Source of the DNA: Pseudoxanthomonas jiangsuensis
GTDB lineage: Bacteria; Pseudomonadota; Gammaproteobacteria; Xanthomonadales; Xanthomonadaceae
Direction: 5' to 3'
DNA: 64,000 bases
Assembly: GCF_010093185.1 (NCBI RefSeq)
Contig: NZ_PDWL01000004.1
Span: forward strand, 1-64,000
The position numbers were made by a program, and so were the translations under genes. Numbering within the stretch: position 1 is the stretch's first letter; the number at the start of each line of letters is the position of its first letter. The notes below the pieces were generated by a model. That model did not search any database and was not told the origin of the DNA. It worked only from the letters and a program-made list of their open reading frames with translations. This document shows, one piece after another, positions 50,007 through 60,294 of the stretch.

Positions 50007-53000
50007 GTGCTGCATACCCGGTCGCGTACTTCGCTGATCCAGCGACTGTCGTCCAGCATCTGGGCCCTGTTCCTCGCTTTGCTCCTGCTGCTGTCCGCGC
50101 TGGGCTACCTGGCCATGCGCCTGGCGGCCGACCGCTTCGTGCCGGTGGTGGCCCAGCACACGGTCAAACTGCGCGCCAACGCCAGCGAGGGCCTGTTCCT
50201 GCAGGCCGAGCAGAGCGTGGGCCGGCTGCAGCAGGAACTGCTGTGGCGGCTGGACCATGCCGACCGGGACGCCAGCCTGGCCCGCTTCGACGAACTGTTC
50301 GCGCGCAGCGCCGACGGGCTGTGGCGGCTGCGCCCGGAGCGGGTGGCCCCCGATCGCGCGCCCACCCTGTATCTGCACCAGCCCGAACAGGGCCTGGACG
50401 CGTCGGCGCGCCTGCGCGCGGTGGCCAGCTACGACCTGCTGCGCGAGCAGGGCCCGGCGCTGGTGCCGCCGTTCTTCTCGGCCTACATGGACTTCGTCGA
50501 GGACGGGCTGATGGTCTACGCCCGCGGCGTGGACTGGGGCGCCGGTGCCGATGCCAGCGCCACCAACAGCGGCTACCCGACCATGCTCGGCTCCGACCCA
50601 CGCCGCAACCCGCAGCGCCGGGTGTTCTGGACGCCGGTGTACTTCGACCGCCAGGCCGACACCTGGATGGTGTCGGTGATCAAGCCGCTGGACTGGCAGG
50701 GACGGTGGGCCGGCACCCTCGGCCACGACGTGTCCATCCAGACCCTGATCGACCGCATCGCCGACGGCGGCGAGGGCGACGGGGTCCAGCTGATCATGAG
50801 CGCCGACGGCGACCTGATCGCCCACCCGCAGCTGCGCCAGCGCATCGCCGCCGCCGACGGCCAGCTGAAGCTGTCGAGCCTGGGCGATCCCCTGCTGGAA
50901 CAGGTGCACGGCATGATCGCCGCCACCGGCCGGGACAGCGGCGCCGGGCGCACGCCCGACGGCAGCCATTGGGTGGCCTGGGCGCGGATCCATGGCCCGG
51001 GCTGGTACCAGATCCACCTGATGCCGCAGTCGCGGATCAACCACCTGCTGATGTGGGGCCTGGTGGCGCTCGCGGGGTTGGGCGTCATCGCCCTGCTGCC
51101 GGCGATGTGGCTTTTGCGGCGCCGGGTGCACCAGCTGGTCACGGTGCCGCTGCAGCGCCTGACCCAGGCGGTGGACGAGTTCGGCCAGGGCAACCAGCCC
51201 AGGCCGATCGCCATGCGCAGCGAGGACGAGCTCGGGCGCCTGGCCGGCGCGTTCGACGCGATGGTGGCCGAACTGGTGCAGCAGCACGGCCTGCAACTCG
51301 CGCAGGCCCGGGAACTGCAGGCGGAGGTGGACGAGCGCCGCCGCTTCATGACCCACCTGGAGGAGGAGCGCGCGCGCCTGCTCGCGCTGCTGGGGGCGAT
51401 GGACCTGGGCATCCTGTTCGTCAGCGCCGAGGACCGGGTGACCTACTGCAACGCGGCTTTCCTGGCGATGTGGTCGATCCCGCGCGAGGTCGAGCTGGTC
51501 GGCGGCGGAACCCGCGACGTCCTGCGCGTGGCCAGGAGCGAGATGGCCGATCCGGACGGGGTCCTGCGCCGCTACGAGCAGGCCAGCAGCCGGCCCGACG
51601 CGCCCAGCCACCAGGAGATCGTCCTGCGCGATGGCCGCATCGTCCTGCACTACGCCTACCCGGTGTGCGATGCCCAGGGCCGCCACATCGGCCGGCTCTG
51701 GGTGCAGGAGGACGTGACCCAGGCGCGCCGCAGCGCGCAGCAGCTGGTGTACCTGGCCGAGCACGACGCCCTGACCGGGCTTTACAACCGCCGCCGCTTC
51801 GAGGACGAGCTGGCCCGCCTGTTCGGCGACGGCGCGCCGGCGCAGCTGAGCCTGCTGTTCTTCGATCTGGACGAGTTCAAGTATATCAACGACACCTTCG
51901 GCCACCGCGCCGGCGACGAGGTGCTCAACCGGGTGGCGATCGAGGCCAGGACCCTGGTGCCGGGCGAGGAGGCCCTGTTCCGGCTCGGCGGCGACGAGTT
52001 CGCCGTGCTCATGCCGGAGGCGAGCCCGGAGGAGGCCCAGCGCCTGGCCGAGGCGATCGTGCGCCGGGTCTCGCAGACCCCGCTGAGCCTGCACGAGCAG
52101 ACCGTGCGGCTCACCACCAGCCTGGGCATCGCCCACTACCCCACCCATGCGGACAATCCCGAGGACCTCGTCGCGCATGCCGACACCGCGATGTACCAGG
52201 CCAAGCAGGTCGGCAAGGGCCGCTGGAGCGTGTACAGCCCGGGCAACGACACCGGCAAGCTGATGGTCGAGCGCCTGGCCTGGAACGACCGCATCGCCCG
52301 GGCGCTGGAGAACGACCTGCTGCGCCTGCACTTCCAGGGCGTCTACCACGCCGGCAGCGGCGGGCTGGCGCACCTGGAGGCGCTGGTGCGGATCGAGGAC
52401 GAGGCCAATCCCGGCCGGCTGATCATGCCCGGGCAGTTCATCGGCCATGCCGAGAAGGGCGGCAAGATCCTGGAGATCGACCGCTGGGTGGTCCGCCGCA
52501 GCATCCAGCTGCTGGCCGAGCATCCGCGGTTGCCGGCGATCGCGGTCAACCTGTCCGGGCGTTCGTTCGACGATCCCGAGCTGCCGGCCTACATCGCCGC
52601 CGAGCTGCGCAGGCAGCAGGTCGCGCCGCGGCGCCTGCTGGTGGAGCTGACCGAGACCTCGGCGGTCTCGGACATGTGCGACGCGGCGCGCTTCATCGCC
52701 GCCCTGCGCGACACCGGCTGCAGCATCTGCCTGGACGACTTCGGCACCGGCTTCTCGTCCTTCGCCTACCTCAAGAACCTGCGCGCGGACGTGCTCAAGA
52801 TCGACGGCATGTTCATCCGCGACCTGCCGTCCGAGCGCGGCAACCAGGCCTTCGTGCGCGCGATCATCGAGGTCGCCCGCGGCATGGGCAAGCTGACCGT
52901 GGCCGAGTTCGTGGAGGACGGCACCACCCTGGTGATGCTGCGCGAGATGGGCGTGGACATGGTCCAGGGCTATTTCCTGGACCGGCCGGTGGCCGATCAC

Positions 53001-53021
53001 CCGGCGCTGCGCGACGCCTGA
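50007..53021 (+). CDS. Membrane GGDEF-EAL protein with dCache, HAMP and PAS domains
   Basis: 1004 residues. Membrane helix ~15-38, large periplasmic dCache-like sensor to ~345, second helix ~348-370, HAMP ~371-425, PAS ~455-565, GGDEF ~580-740, EAL ~755-1000. The cyclase signature is intact (RLGGDEF near 658-664). The phosphodiesterase site also looks intact: LEALVR, NLSGRS, ELTETS, DDFGTGFSS, KIDGMF and AEFVEDG. It could make and break c-di-GMP. Start is GTG with AGGGGA upstream. Confidence 0.93.
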   Translation: MLHTRSRTSLIQRLSSSIWALFLALLLLLSALGYLAMRLAADRFVPVVAQHTVKLRANASEGLFLQAEQSVGRLQQELLWRLDHADRDASLARFDELFARSADGLWRLRPERVAPDRAPTLYLHQPEQGLDASARLRAVASYDLLREQGPALVPPFFSAYMDFVEDGLMVYARGVDWGAGADASATNSGYPTMLGSDPRRNPQRRVFWTPVYFDRQADTWMVSVIKPLDWQGRWAGTLGHDVSIQTLIDRIADGGEGDGVQLIMSADGDLIAHPQLRQRIAAADGQLKLSSLGDPLLEQVHGMIAATGRDSGAGRTPDGSHWVAWARIHGPGWYQIHLMPQSRINHLLMWGLVALAGLGVIALLPAMWLLRRRVHQLVTVPLQRLTQAVDEFGQGNQPRPIAMRSEDELGRLAGAFDAMVAELVQQHGLQLAQARELQAEVDERRRFMTHLEEERARLLALLGAMDLGILFVSAEDRVTYCNAAFLAMWSIPREVELVGGGTRDVLRVARSEMADPDGVLRRYEQASSRPDAPSHQEIVLRDGRIVLHYAYPVCDAQGRHIGRLWVQEDVTQARRSAQQLVYLAEHDALTGLYNRRRFEDELARLFGDGAPAQLSLLFFDLDEFKYINDTFGHRAGDEVLNRVAIEARTLVPGEEALFRLGGDEFAVLMPEASPEEAQRLAEAIVRRVSQTPLSLHEQTVRLTTSLGIAHYPTHADNPEDLVAHADTAMYQAKQVGKGRWSVYSPGNDTGKLMVERLAWNDRIARALENDLLRLHFQGVYHAGSGGLAHLEALVRIEDEANPGRLIMPGQFIGHAEKGGKILEIDRWVVRRSIQLLAEHPRLPAIAVNLSGRSFDDPELPAYIAAELRRQQVAPRRLLVELTETSAVSDMCDAARFIAALRDTGCSICLDDFGTGFSSFAYLKNLRADVLKIDGMFIRDLPSERGNQAFVRAIIEVARGMGKLTVAEFVEDGTTLVMLREMGVDMVQGYFLDRPVADHPALRDA

Positions 53022-53041
53022 CCGGGGCGTTCCCGCCCCGG
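53022..53041. terminator. Hairpin between convergent genes
   Basis: Perfect 8-bp stem CCGGGGCG/CGCCCCGG with a four-base loop in the 38-base gap between the GGDEF-EAL gene and the aminotransferase. No T run on either side. Confidence 0.45.
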
Positions 53042-53059
53042 CGCACCGGACAGGCCCGC

Positions 53060-54307
53060 TCAGCCGCGGCCGAGGAAGTCCGCCACCGCCGCGCGCAGGC
53101 GCGCCAGGCCTTCGGCCACATCGGCGTCGGTGAGGTTCAGCGCCGGCACCAGGCGCAGCACGTCCGGGCCGGCCTGCAGCAAAAGCAGGCCGTGGGCGGC
53201 GGCGTGGTCGAGGATCTCGCCGGCGCGTCCGGCGAACGCCGGCGCGAGCACCGCGCCGAGCATCAGCCCGCGGCCGCGGACCTGGGCGAACAGCCCGGAC
53301 TCCGCGCCGATCGCCGTCAGCCCGTCGCGCAGCGCCTGCGACTGCCGCGAGACATTGGCCGCGATCTGCGGCGAGGCCAGCTTGCGCAGGGCCACCCGCG
53401 CCACCGCGGCGGCCAGCGGGTTGCCGCCGAAGGTGGTGCCGTGCGCGCCGAACTGCATGACCTCGGCGACCTTGGGCCCGGCCAGCATCGCCCCGATCGG
53501 GAAACCGCCGCCCAGCGCCTTGGCCAGGGTGACGATGTCCGGGACCACGCCGTCCTGCCAGTGCGCGAACAGGCTGCCGGTGCGGCCCATGCCGGACTGG
53601 ATCTCGTCCAGCACCAGCAAAGCGCCGTGGCGATCGCACAGCGCCCGCACCTGCTGCAGGAAGCCCGAGGCGGCGGGCGTCACCCCGCCCTCGCCCTGGA
53701 TCGGCTCGAGCATCACCGCGGCCACGTCGCCGGCGGCCATCGCCGTCTCCAGCTGGACGATGTCGTTGAAGTCGACGTAGCGGAAGCCGCCGGGCAAGGG
53801 CTCGTAGCCTTCCTGGTATTTGGGCTGGGCCGTGGCGGTGACCGCGGCCAAGGTGCGGCCGTGGAAGCTGCCGCGGAAGGTGACGATCACCCTCTGCTGC
53901 GGCGGCCGGCCCTGGGCGGCGGCCCACTTGCGCACCAGCTTGATCGCGAGCTCGTTGGCTTCGGTGCCGGAGTTGCACAGGAACACGCGCCGGGCGAAGC
54001 GTGAGGCGGCGACCAGCTCCTCGGCCAGGCGCAGCGGCGGCTCGCTGTAGAAGACGTTGCTGGTGTGCCACAGCTTGCCGGCCTGCTCGACCAGGGCCGC
54101 GTGCAGGTCCGGGTCGTTGTGGCCCAGGCCGCAGACCGCGATGCCCGCGGCCAGGTCCACGTACTCGCGGCCCTCGCTGTCCCACAGGCGCGCGCCCTGG
54201 CCTCGCTCCAGCACCAGCTCGCGCGGGCGGTAGACGGGCAGGTAGTACTGGCGGCCGAGGTCGAGCAGCGCGGCGGTATCGCCGGCGGGCAGCGTAGTGG
54301 CGTTCAT
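53060..54307 (-). CDS. Class III aminotransferase, acetylornithine/succinyldiaminopimelate type
   Basis: 415 residues. ArgD/AstC-like: LWDSEGREYVDLAAGIAVCG, CNSGTEANELAIK, GSFHGRT, LDEIQSGMGRTG, and PLP Lys in TLAKALGGGFPIGAML. It transfers an amino group between N-acetylornithine (or succinyl-DAP) and 2-oxoglutarate. Start ATG 54307 is chosen; a longer frame to 54385 is unconserved. It is not beside other arg genes, so whether it serves arginine, lysine or catabolism is open. Confidence 0.88.
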   Translation of the reverse strand: MNATTLPAGDTAALLDLGRQYYLPVYRPRELVLERGQGARLWDSEGREYVDLAAGIAVCGLGHNDPDLHAALVEQAGKLWHTSNVFYSEPPLRLAEELVAASRFARRVFLCNSGTEANELAIKLVRKWAAAQGRPPQQRVIVTFRGSFHGRTLAAVTATAQPKYQEGYEPLPGGFRYVDFNDIVQLETAMAAGDVAAVMLEPIQGEGGVTPAASGFLQQVRALCDRHGALLVLDEIQSGMGRTGSLFAHWQDGVVPDIVTLAKALGGGFPIGAMLAGPKVAEVMQFGAHGTTFGGNPLAAAVARVALRKLASPQIAANVSRQSQALRDGLTAIGAESGLFAQVRGRGLMLGAVLAPAFAGRAGEILDHAAAHGLLLLQAGPDVLRLVPALNLTDADVAEGLARLRAAVADFLGRG

Positions 54308-54477
54308 GGCGTGCGGTGGTATCCGTGGGAGGCGCCGGTGGCTGCCGGCCGGGGCATTATCGGTGCGCGCCGTCCCCGCCGCCACGGGCGGTCGCGTCGC
54401 CGGCCGGGCGTAATATCGGCGTTCGTGCGTGCGCCGTCGCAGGCGCCCGCGTCCTCCCGCCCACCGTCCCGGTCACC

Positions 54478-55599
54478 ATGTCCCGCATCGAAACCCTCGC
54501 CGCCCGCGCCGGCAGCAGCCCCGACCCGTCCAGCGGCGCGCTGTCGCCGCCGCTGCAGCTGGCCACCACCTTCGAGCACACGCCCGACGCGCAGCTGCCG
54601 CACGGCTTCCTCTACCAGCGCTACGACAACCCGACCCAGCAAGAGACCGAGCAGGTGCTGGCGGCGCTGGACGGCGCGGCGCGCTCCCTGCTGTTCCCCA
54701 CCGGCATGGCCGCCGGCGCCGTCGCCCTGCAGGCCCTGCCGGCCGGCAGCCACGTGCTGCTGTGCGACGACAGCTATTTCTCGTTCCGGGTGCTGGCCCG
54801 CGACTGGTTCCCGCGCTGGGGCCTGGAATGCAGCATCGTCGACTTTACCGACCTGGACGCGGTGCGCGCGGCGCTGCGGCCGCAGACCGCCTTGCTGTGG
54901 GCGGAAACCCCGTCCAACCCGCTGCTCAAGGTCAGCGACATCGCCGCCCTGGCGCAGATCGCCCACGCCGGCGGCGCACGCCTGCTGGTGGACGGCACCT
55001 TCGCCCCGCCGGTGCTGCAAAGGCCGCTGGAGCTGGGCGCGGACATCGTCATGCATTCGGCGACCAAGTACCTGGGCGGGCATGGCGACGTGATGGGCGG
55101 GGTGCTCGCGTTCCGCGAGGACGGCGGGCATGCGGCGGCCTGCCATGGCCTGCGTGTGCTCGGCGGCGCCACCGCCTCGCCGTTCGCCGCCTGGATGATC
55201 CTGCGTGGGGTTAGGACCCTGGCCGCGCGCATGGACTGGCACTGCCGCAACGCGCTGGCGCTGGCGCGGTTCCTGGCCGGCCACCCGCGGGTGGCCCGGG
55301 TGCACTACCCGGGCCTGGACACCCATCCGCAGCACGCGGTGGCGGCGCGGCAGATGCGCGGCTTCGGCGGCATGCTCTCGTTCGAGGCCGAAGGCGGGCG
55401 CGAGGCGGCGCTGGCGGTGGCCGGACGGATGCGGCTGTTCACCAACGCCACCTCGCTGGGTTCGACCGAGTCGCTGGTCGAGCATCGCGCCTCGATCGAA
55501 GGGCCGCTGTCGACCACGCCGGGCGGGCTGCTGCGGCTGTCGGTGGGCCTGGAGCACGCCGACGACCTGCTGGCCGACCTGGAACAGGCGCTGGGGTGA
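54478..55599 (+). CDS. Cys/Met-metabolism PLP enzyme (cystathionine gamma-synthase/lyase family)
   Basis: 373 residues. Fold type I family signs: QRYDNPTQQETEQVLAALDG, WAETPSNPLLKVSDI, PLP Lys in HSATKYLGGHGD, and SLGSTESLVEHRAS near the end. Substrate cannot be set between gamma-synthase, gamma-lyase and beta-lyase activities. It diverges from the aminotransferase gene, sharing a 170-base intergenic region with no clear operator. Confidence 0.87.
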   Translation: MSRIETLAARAGSSPDPSSGALSPPLQLATTFEHTPDAQLPHGFLYQRYDNPTQQETEQVLAALDGAARSLLFPTGMAAGAVALQALPAGSHVLLCDDSYFSFRVLARDWFPRWGLECSIVDFTDLDAVRAALRPQTALLWAETPSNPLLKVSDIAALAQIAHAGGARLLVDGTFAPPVLQRPLELGADIVMHSATKYLGGHGDVMGGVLAFREDGGHAAACHGLRVLGGATASPFAAWMILRGVRTLAARMDWHCRNALALARFLAGHPRVARVHYPGLDTHPQHAVAARQMRGFGGMLSFEAEGGREAALAVAGRMRLFTNATSLGSTESLVEHRASIEGPLSTTPGGLLRLSVGLEHADDLLADLEQALG

Positions 55600-55608
55600 C
55601 GCGGCGGG

Positions 55609-56046
55609 CTACCAGCTGCCGGTATTGCCCATCGACACCCACGGTTCGGCCGGCGGCAGCGCGCCGCCCTTCTGCAGAAGCTCGATCGAGATCAGGTCCG
55701 GGCTACGGACGAAGGCCATGCGGCCGTCGCGCGGCGGGCGGTTGATGGTGATGCCCAGCGACTGCAGGTGGGCGCAGGTCGCGTAGATGTCGTCGACCTC
55801 GAAGGCCAGGTGGCCGAAGTTGCGGGCGCTGCCGTAGTCCTCCGGCGGCGAGCCGTCCTGCGGCGGCCAGTTGTACGTCAGCTCGACCTCGGCCTCGGGA
55901 TTCTCCGGCGCGCCGAAGTAGACCAGGGTGAACCGGCCGGCCTCGTGGTCCATGCGCCGGGTCTGCCTCAGCCCCAGGCCTTCGGTGAAGAAGCGGCTGG
56001 TCGCCTCCAGGTCGTGGACGCGGATCATCGCGTGCAGGTATTTCAT
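55609..56046 (-). CDS. Lactoylglutathione lyase (glyoxalase I)-like, VOC family
   Basis: 145 residues. Metal ligands of glyoxalase I line up: His5, Glu55 (VELTYNW), His79 (FGHLAFEV) and Glu122 (ISIELLQKG). It isomerises the methylglyoxal-glutathione hemithioacetal. It ends nine bases after the convergent PLP gene and follows the SDR gene by 10 bases on the same strand, so those two are probably cotranscribed. Confidence 0.92.
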   Translation of the reverse strand: MKYLHAMIRVHDLEATSRFFTEGLGLRQTRRMDHEAGRFTLVYFGAPENPEAEVELTYNWPPQDGSPPEDYGSARNFGHLAFEVDDIYATCAHLQSLGITINRPPRDGRMAFVRSPDLISIELLQKGGALPPAEPWVSMGNTGSW

Positions 56047-56056
56047 TTCGTTTCCT

Positions 56057-56875
56057 TCACTCCAGGAACAGGTCCGGCAGCAGGGGCTGCGAGGGATCGA
56101 CCGCGTAGCCGGACAGGTCGTGCACGCCGGCCTGCGCCAGCACCTCGTCGTCGATCAGGAAGCGGCCGCTGAAGCCGGCCGCCGGCCGCACCAGCACCGC
56201 GTGCGCGGCGTCGGCCATGATCTCCGGGCGGCGGCCGTTGGCGGTGCCCACGCCCGGGATCATGTTCAGCGCATCGGTGGCGATCAGGGTCCGCGGCCAC
56301 AAGGCGTTGACCGCCACGCCCTGCGGCCCGAACTCGGCGGCCAGGCCCAGGGTGACGAAGCTCATGCCCATCTTGGCCAGGGTGTAGCCGGTGTGCGGGC
56401 CCCACCACTTCGGCTCCAGCGACGGCGGCGGCGCCAGGGTGAGGATGTGCGGATTGGGCGCGGCCAGCAGGTGCGGCAGGCAGGCCTGGGCGCAGAGGAA
56501 ACTGCCGCGAGCGTTGACCTGCTGCATCAGGTCGAAGCGCTTCATCGGCGTGTCCAGGGTGCCGCGCAGCCAGATCGCGCTGGCGTTATTGACCAGGATG
56601 TCGATCCCGCCGAACGCGTCCACGGTGGCCGCGACCGCGGCGCGGACCTGGTCCTCCTCGCGGATGTCGCACTTCAGCGCCAGGCCCTGACCACCGGCGG
56701 CGGTCACCGCCTCGGCGGCCTGGTGGATGGTGCCGGGCAGCTTGGGATTGGGCACCGACGACTTGGCGGCGATGGCGATGTTGGCGCCGTCGCGCGCCGC
56801 GCGCAGGGCGATGGCCAGGCCGATGCCGCGCGAGGCGCCGGTGATGAACAGGGTCTTGCCGGCGAGGGTGGTCAT
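56057..56875 (-). CDS. SDR-family NAD(P)-dependent oxidoreductase (HSDL2-like)
   Basis: 272 residues. Cofactor motif TGASRGIG at 12-19, NNAS, and catalytic Tyr/Lys in GYTLAKMGM. The segment [20 protein letters not shown] is typical of the subgroup related to human HSDL2. The usual catalytic Ser position reads LAPPPSL, so Ser is displaced, as in that subgroup. Substrate unknown. Shares a transcript with the glyoxalase gene. Confidence 0.88.
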   Translation of the reverse strand: MTTLAGKTLFITGASRGIGLAIALRAARDGANIAIAAKSSVPNPKLPGTIHQAAEAVTAAGGQGLALKCDIREEDQVRAAVAATVDAFGGIDILVNNASAIWLRGTLDTPMKRFDLMQQVNARGSFLCAQACLPHLLAAPNPHILTLAPPPSLEPKWWGPHTGYTLAKMGMSFVTLGLAAEFGPQGVAVNALWPRTLIATDALNMIPGVGTANGRRPEIMADAAHAVLVRPAAGFSGRFLIDDEVLAQAGVHDLSGYAVDPSQPLLPDLFLE

Positions 56876-57003
56876 GGCCTGGGTCCGGTCCGGGGGAAGG
56901 GCGGGCACCCGGGTCGGGGTACCGGCCGGATTGTCGCCCCATTGCGGAGGCGGGGCCATGGCCGGCATGCACCGGGCCCTGCAAAGGCGTGACGCGGGAT
57001 GCC

Positions 57004-57837
57004 TCAGTGCAGCGCGGTGCGCACCCCGCCGGCGTCGATCAGGCGCTCGCGGATGCGATCGACGTCGCCGGCTTCCGGGGCCAGTTCCAGGTAGCGGCCC
57101 AGGTCCTGGCGGGCGCCGGGCAGGTAGTCCAGCTCGAGGTAGGCCAGGCCGCGGTCGCGCAGGGCCTCGGGCTGTTCGGGCGTGAGCCGGAGCACGCGGT
57201 CGGCGCTGCGCGCGGCGCGGTCCCACTCGCCGGCCTCGGCGTACAGGCCGTGCAGGTTGCGCAACACCCGCACCAGGATCGCGCGGTTCGGCGCCGGGGT
57301 GAGGATCTGCAGAAGCACGGTGTCGTCCGGGGCCTCGCCCAGATGCGGCTTGGCGCGTTCGCGCAATTCCTCGACCGCCAGCGGGCGGCCGCCGTTGAAC
57401 GGGTCCATCACCAGCAGGCCGCCGTCGACCGGCAGGCGCACCAGGAAGTGGCCGGGGAACGAGACCCCGTCCAGCGGGATGCCCAGCCGGCGGGCGACTT
57501 CCATCTGCACCATCGCCAACGAGATCGGGTTACCCAGGCGCCGGTCCAGCACCTGGTTGAGGTAGCTGTTGCGCGGGTCGTAGTACTCGTCGTGGTTGCC
57601 GCTGTAACCCAGCTCCTCGAACAGGTGGCGGTTGATCGCCGCCATCTTCAGCGCACGCGGGCCGATCCCGGCGATCTCGCTGCGCAGGTGCTCGACGTGG
57701 GCCTGGACCCGGGCCTCGTACGGCTGCGGATCCAGGTCGGGGTATTCGTCGCGCGCGATCAGCAGCGCGGCCTCGAGCAAGGGCATCGACTCGTCGTCGA
57801 GCGTGGCCAGTGCGTTCCAGTCGGGCAGGTGCTGCAT
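57004..57837 (-). CDS. SirB1-family protein: transglutaminase-like domain with TPR repeats
   Basis: 277 residues. A transglutaminase-like N-terminal part with YDPRNSYLNQVLDRRLGNPI and GVSFPGHFLVRL (possible catalytic His), then two TPR units (RNLHGLYAEAGEWDRAARSA and following). SirB1-type proteins are widespread and poorly understood. The usual catalytic Cys is not evident (Asn-Ser at that place), so enzyme activity is doubtful. Start at 57837 chosen for GGGGGA upstream; ATG 57852 is possible. Confidence 0.8.
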   Translation of the reverse strand: MQHLPDWNALATLDDESMPLLEAALLIARDEYPDLDPQPYEARVQAHVEHLRSEIAGIGPRALKMAAINRHLFEELGYSGNHDEYYDPRNSYLNQVLDRRLGNPISLAMVQMEVARRLGIPLDGVSFPGHFLVRLPVDGGLLVMDPFNGGRPLAVEELRERAKPHLGEAPDDTVLLQILTPAPNRAILVRVLRNLHGLYAEAGEWDRAARSADRVLRLTPEQPEALRDRGLAYLELDYLPGARQDLGRYLELAPEAGDVDRIRERLIDAGGVRTALH

Positions 57838-57939
57838 TTCTCGGTCCCCCATGTCGCAAGACTGGGGCCGCCGGATACCTCGATCAAGCCCCGCCTCGGC
57901 TTCTGTATCGGCCGCCGGCGGCAAGGATTGAGCCGGCCT

Positions 57940-58398
57940 TCAGCCGCCCGGCGCGGCCGGGATGCCCGGGCCGAAGTCCAGCACGGCGCCGTCCTCCAGC
58001 TTCAGCCGCGCGGCCTCGCCGGCGTTCAGTTCCAGCACGTACAGCGCCGGCCGCCGGCTGGGGTAGGCCGGGCAGCGGTTGCCGGCCGAGCAGGGCGGCA
58101 CGTCGCGCTGCTGCGCCACCAGCCGCCGCTCCCGGTCGAAATAGAGGATGTCCAGCGCGATCCGGGTGTTCTTCATCCAGTACGCCTGCGGCTCCTCGCG
58201 GTCGTGGATGAAGATCATGCCGTGGCCCGGCTCCAGCGCGTCGCGGAACATCAGCCCGCGCGCGCGCTCGGCATCGTCGTCGGCGACCTCGACCTGGAAG
58301 CGCTCGCCGCCCAGTTCCACCCACGGCGTACGCGCGGAGGCGCAGGCGCTGAGCAGCAGCAGGAGGGGCAGGGCGAGCAGGCGGGGCAGGCGTGACAT
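57940..58398 (-). CDS. DUF192 lipoprotein
   Basis: 152 residues. Signal with lipobox LSAC (Cys19), then a DUF192 domain: VEVADDDAERARGLMFRD, GMIFIHD, YWMKNTRIALDILYFD and YVLELNAGEAARLKL. Function of the domain is unknown; members are small, exported beta-barrel proteins. Two extra cysteines (PPCSAGNRCP) may form a disulphide. Confidence 0.87.
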   Translation of the reverse strand: MSRLPRLLALPLLLLLSACASARTPWVELGGERFQVEVADDDAERARGLMFRDALEPGHGMIFIHDREEPQAYWMKNTRIALDILYFDRERRLVAQQRDVPPCSAGNRCPAYPSRRPALYVLELNAGEAARLKLEDGAVLDFGPGIPAAPGG

Positions 58399-58516
58399 GG
58401 CAGGCAGGGCCGAATGAACGGAACGGGCACCTTCGGAGAAAGGCGGTTTGCGGTCAAGCCGCGGTGCTCCGTCCTACAAGGGGAGTGCGCTCCCAACTGG
58501 AGGATGATTCATTGAC

Positions 58517-58536
58517 TGTATCTCTTTTGAGATACA
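58517..58536. promoter_or_regulatory. Operator-like perfect palindrome upstream of the antitoxin
   Basis: TGTATCTC-TTTT-GAGATACA, an 8-bp perfect inverted repeat about 30 bases before the relB-like start. A -35-like TTGACT (58512-58517) overlaps its edge, so binding here would block the promoter. This fits autoregulation by a RelB/DinJ-type antitoxin. Confidence 0.65.
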
Positions 58537-58566
58537 TCATGGATCGACTGATCGAGGGAGAAGACC

Positions 58567-58869
58567 ATGGCCGCCCATACTTCGATGCTGCACGTGCGCG
58601 TTGACGAGCGACTCAAGGCTGAGGCTACCGAAGTGCTGGCCAATGTCGGCCTGACCGTGTCCGACGCGGTACGGATCCTGTTGACCCGGGTGGCCAGGGA
58701 AGGCGGTCTGCCCGCCGGTCTTACCACCGATCCGGATGCGCACGACGCCTGGTTCCGAGCGAAGGTGCAGGAGGCCATGACGGACACCCGCCCGGCTGTG
58801 CCCCATGGGCAGGTCATGGATGATGCCCAGGCGCTGATCGACCGGAAGCGTCGTGCCCGCCGCTCTTGA
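58567..58869 (+). CDS. RelB/DinJ-family antitoxin
   Basis: 100 residues. N-terminal ribbon-helix-helix: SMLHVRVDERLKAEATEVLA then VGLTVSDAVRILLTRVARE. The C-terminal half (HDAWFRAKVQEAMTD, RPAVPHGQVMDDAQALI) is the toxin-binding part of this family. Strong ribosome site GAGGGAGAAG upstream. The stop overlaps the toxin frame by 17 bases. The antitoxin is intact although its toxin gene is broken. Confidence 0.9.
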   Translation: MAAHTSMLHVRVDERLKAEATEVLANVGLTVSDAVRILLTRVAREGGLPAGLTTDPDAHDAWFRAKVQEAMTDTRPAVPHGQVMDDAQALIDRKRRARRS

Positions 58870-59142
58870 ATGGCGGCAGGCCGCACGCCAGGATCTGCTG
58901 GCCATCGTCGACTACATCTCCGACGACAACCCGACGCTGCGCAGCGACTGAAGGACGACATCGAGGCCAAGGCATCGGCGTTGCCCGGGAGCCCGAAGAT
59001 GTACCGGGTCTGGAGGGTGCCCGGCACGCGGGAAATGGTGGTGGGCTCGAACTACGTCGCCGTCTACGCGGAAGACGCGCGTGCCGTCACCATCCTTCGG
59101 GTCCTGCACGCCGCCCGGCAGTGGCCGCCGGCTGACACCTGA
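58853..59142 (+). pseudogene. RelE/ParE-family toxin, frameshifted
   Basis: From GTG 58853 the frame reads EWRQAARQDLLAIVDY and ISDDNP, then shifts and stops at TGA 58949-58951. Adding one base near 58933 restores PDAAQRLKDDIEAKASALPG and continues, open, to 59142 (MYRVWRVPGTREMVVG, then VAVYAEDARAVTILRVLHAA), the full length of a RelE/ParE toxin. The gene is thus broken by a one-base deletion, or the base was missed in sequencing. The downstream part is well conserved, so the loss is recent. Confidence 0.88.
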
Positions 59143-59148
59143 TCCGCC

Positions 59149-59796
59149 TTACAGCACCCGCGGCGGCTCCCCGCCTACGATCACGATGTCGGCCGCACGG
59201 CGGGCGAACAGGCCGACGCTGACCACGCCGGGGATCTGGTTCAGTTCGGTCTCCATGCCCACCGGGTCGGCGATCGAGAGGTTGTGCACGTCCAGGATCC
59301 AGTTGCCGTTGTCGGTGACCACGCCGTCGCGCCATACCGGCTGGCCGCCGGTCAGGGCGAGGATGCGGCGGGCGACCAGGCTGCGCGCCATCGGGATCAC
59401 CTCCACCGGCAGCGGGAAGCGGCCCAGCACCGGCACCTGCTTGGCCGGGTCGACGATGCAGACGAAGGTCTCGCTGGCCTCGGCGATGATCTTCTCGCGG
59501 GTCAGCGCGGCGCCGCCGCCCTTGATCAGGCGCTTGTGCGGGTCGCACTCGTCGGCGCCGTCCACGTACAGCTTCAGCGGGCCGGCGGCGTTGGCGTCCA
59601 GGACCTCGATGCCCAGCGCCAGCAGCCGCGCGGTGCTCTGCTCGGAGCTGGAGACGGCGCCGGCGATGCGGTCCCTGATCCGGCCCAGGGCCTCGATGAA
59701 GTAGGCCACGGTCGAGCCGGTGCCGACGCCGACGATCATGCCGTCCTGGACGTAGTCGATGGCCTTCTCGCCGGCCAGGCGTTTTGCTTCGGACAT
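59149..59796 (-). CDS. rpiA: Ribose-5-phosphate isomerase A
   Basis: 215 residues. Interconverts ribose-5-P and ribulose-5-P. Motifs [16 protein letters not shown] and [14 protein letters not shown] are all present, including the catalytic acid in VDGADE and Lys in KGGG. It converges on the toxin remnant, with only six bases between ends. Confidence 0.97.
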   Translation of the reverse strand: MSEAKRLAGEKAIDYVQDGMIVGVGTGSTVAYFIEALGRIRDRIAGAVSSSEQSTARLLALGIEVLDANAAGPLKLYVDGADECDPHKRLIKGGGAALTREKIIAEASETFVCIVDPAKQVPVLGRFPLPVEVIPMARSLVARRILALTGGQPVWRDGVVTDNGNWILDVHNLSIADPVGMETELNQIPGVVSVGLFARRAADIVIVGGEPPRVL

Positions 59797-59823
59797 GGTG
59801 GGATTCCGGTTCCTAGAGCAGGT

Positions 59824-60290
<467 letters not shown>

Positions 60291-60294
<4 letters not shown>

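Noticed and set aside
49839..54185. 1448-codon minus-strand open frame opposite the GGDEF-EAL gene
   Set aside because: Low-complexity His/Gln/Val/Arg sequence typical of antisense frames in GC-rich DNA; the plus strand has unmistakable GGDEF and EAL motifs.
58870..59142. A 90-codon plus-strand frame as an intact toxin
   Set aside because: Its first ~20 residues are an out-of-frame reading of the toxin N terminus; only the part after the frameshift is real.
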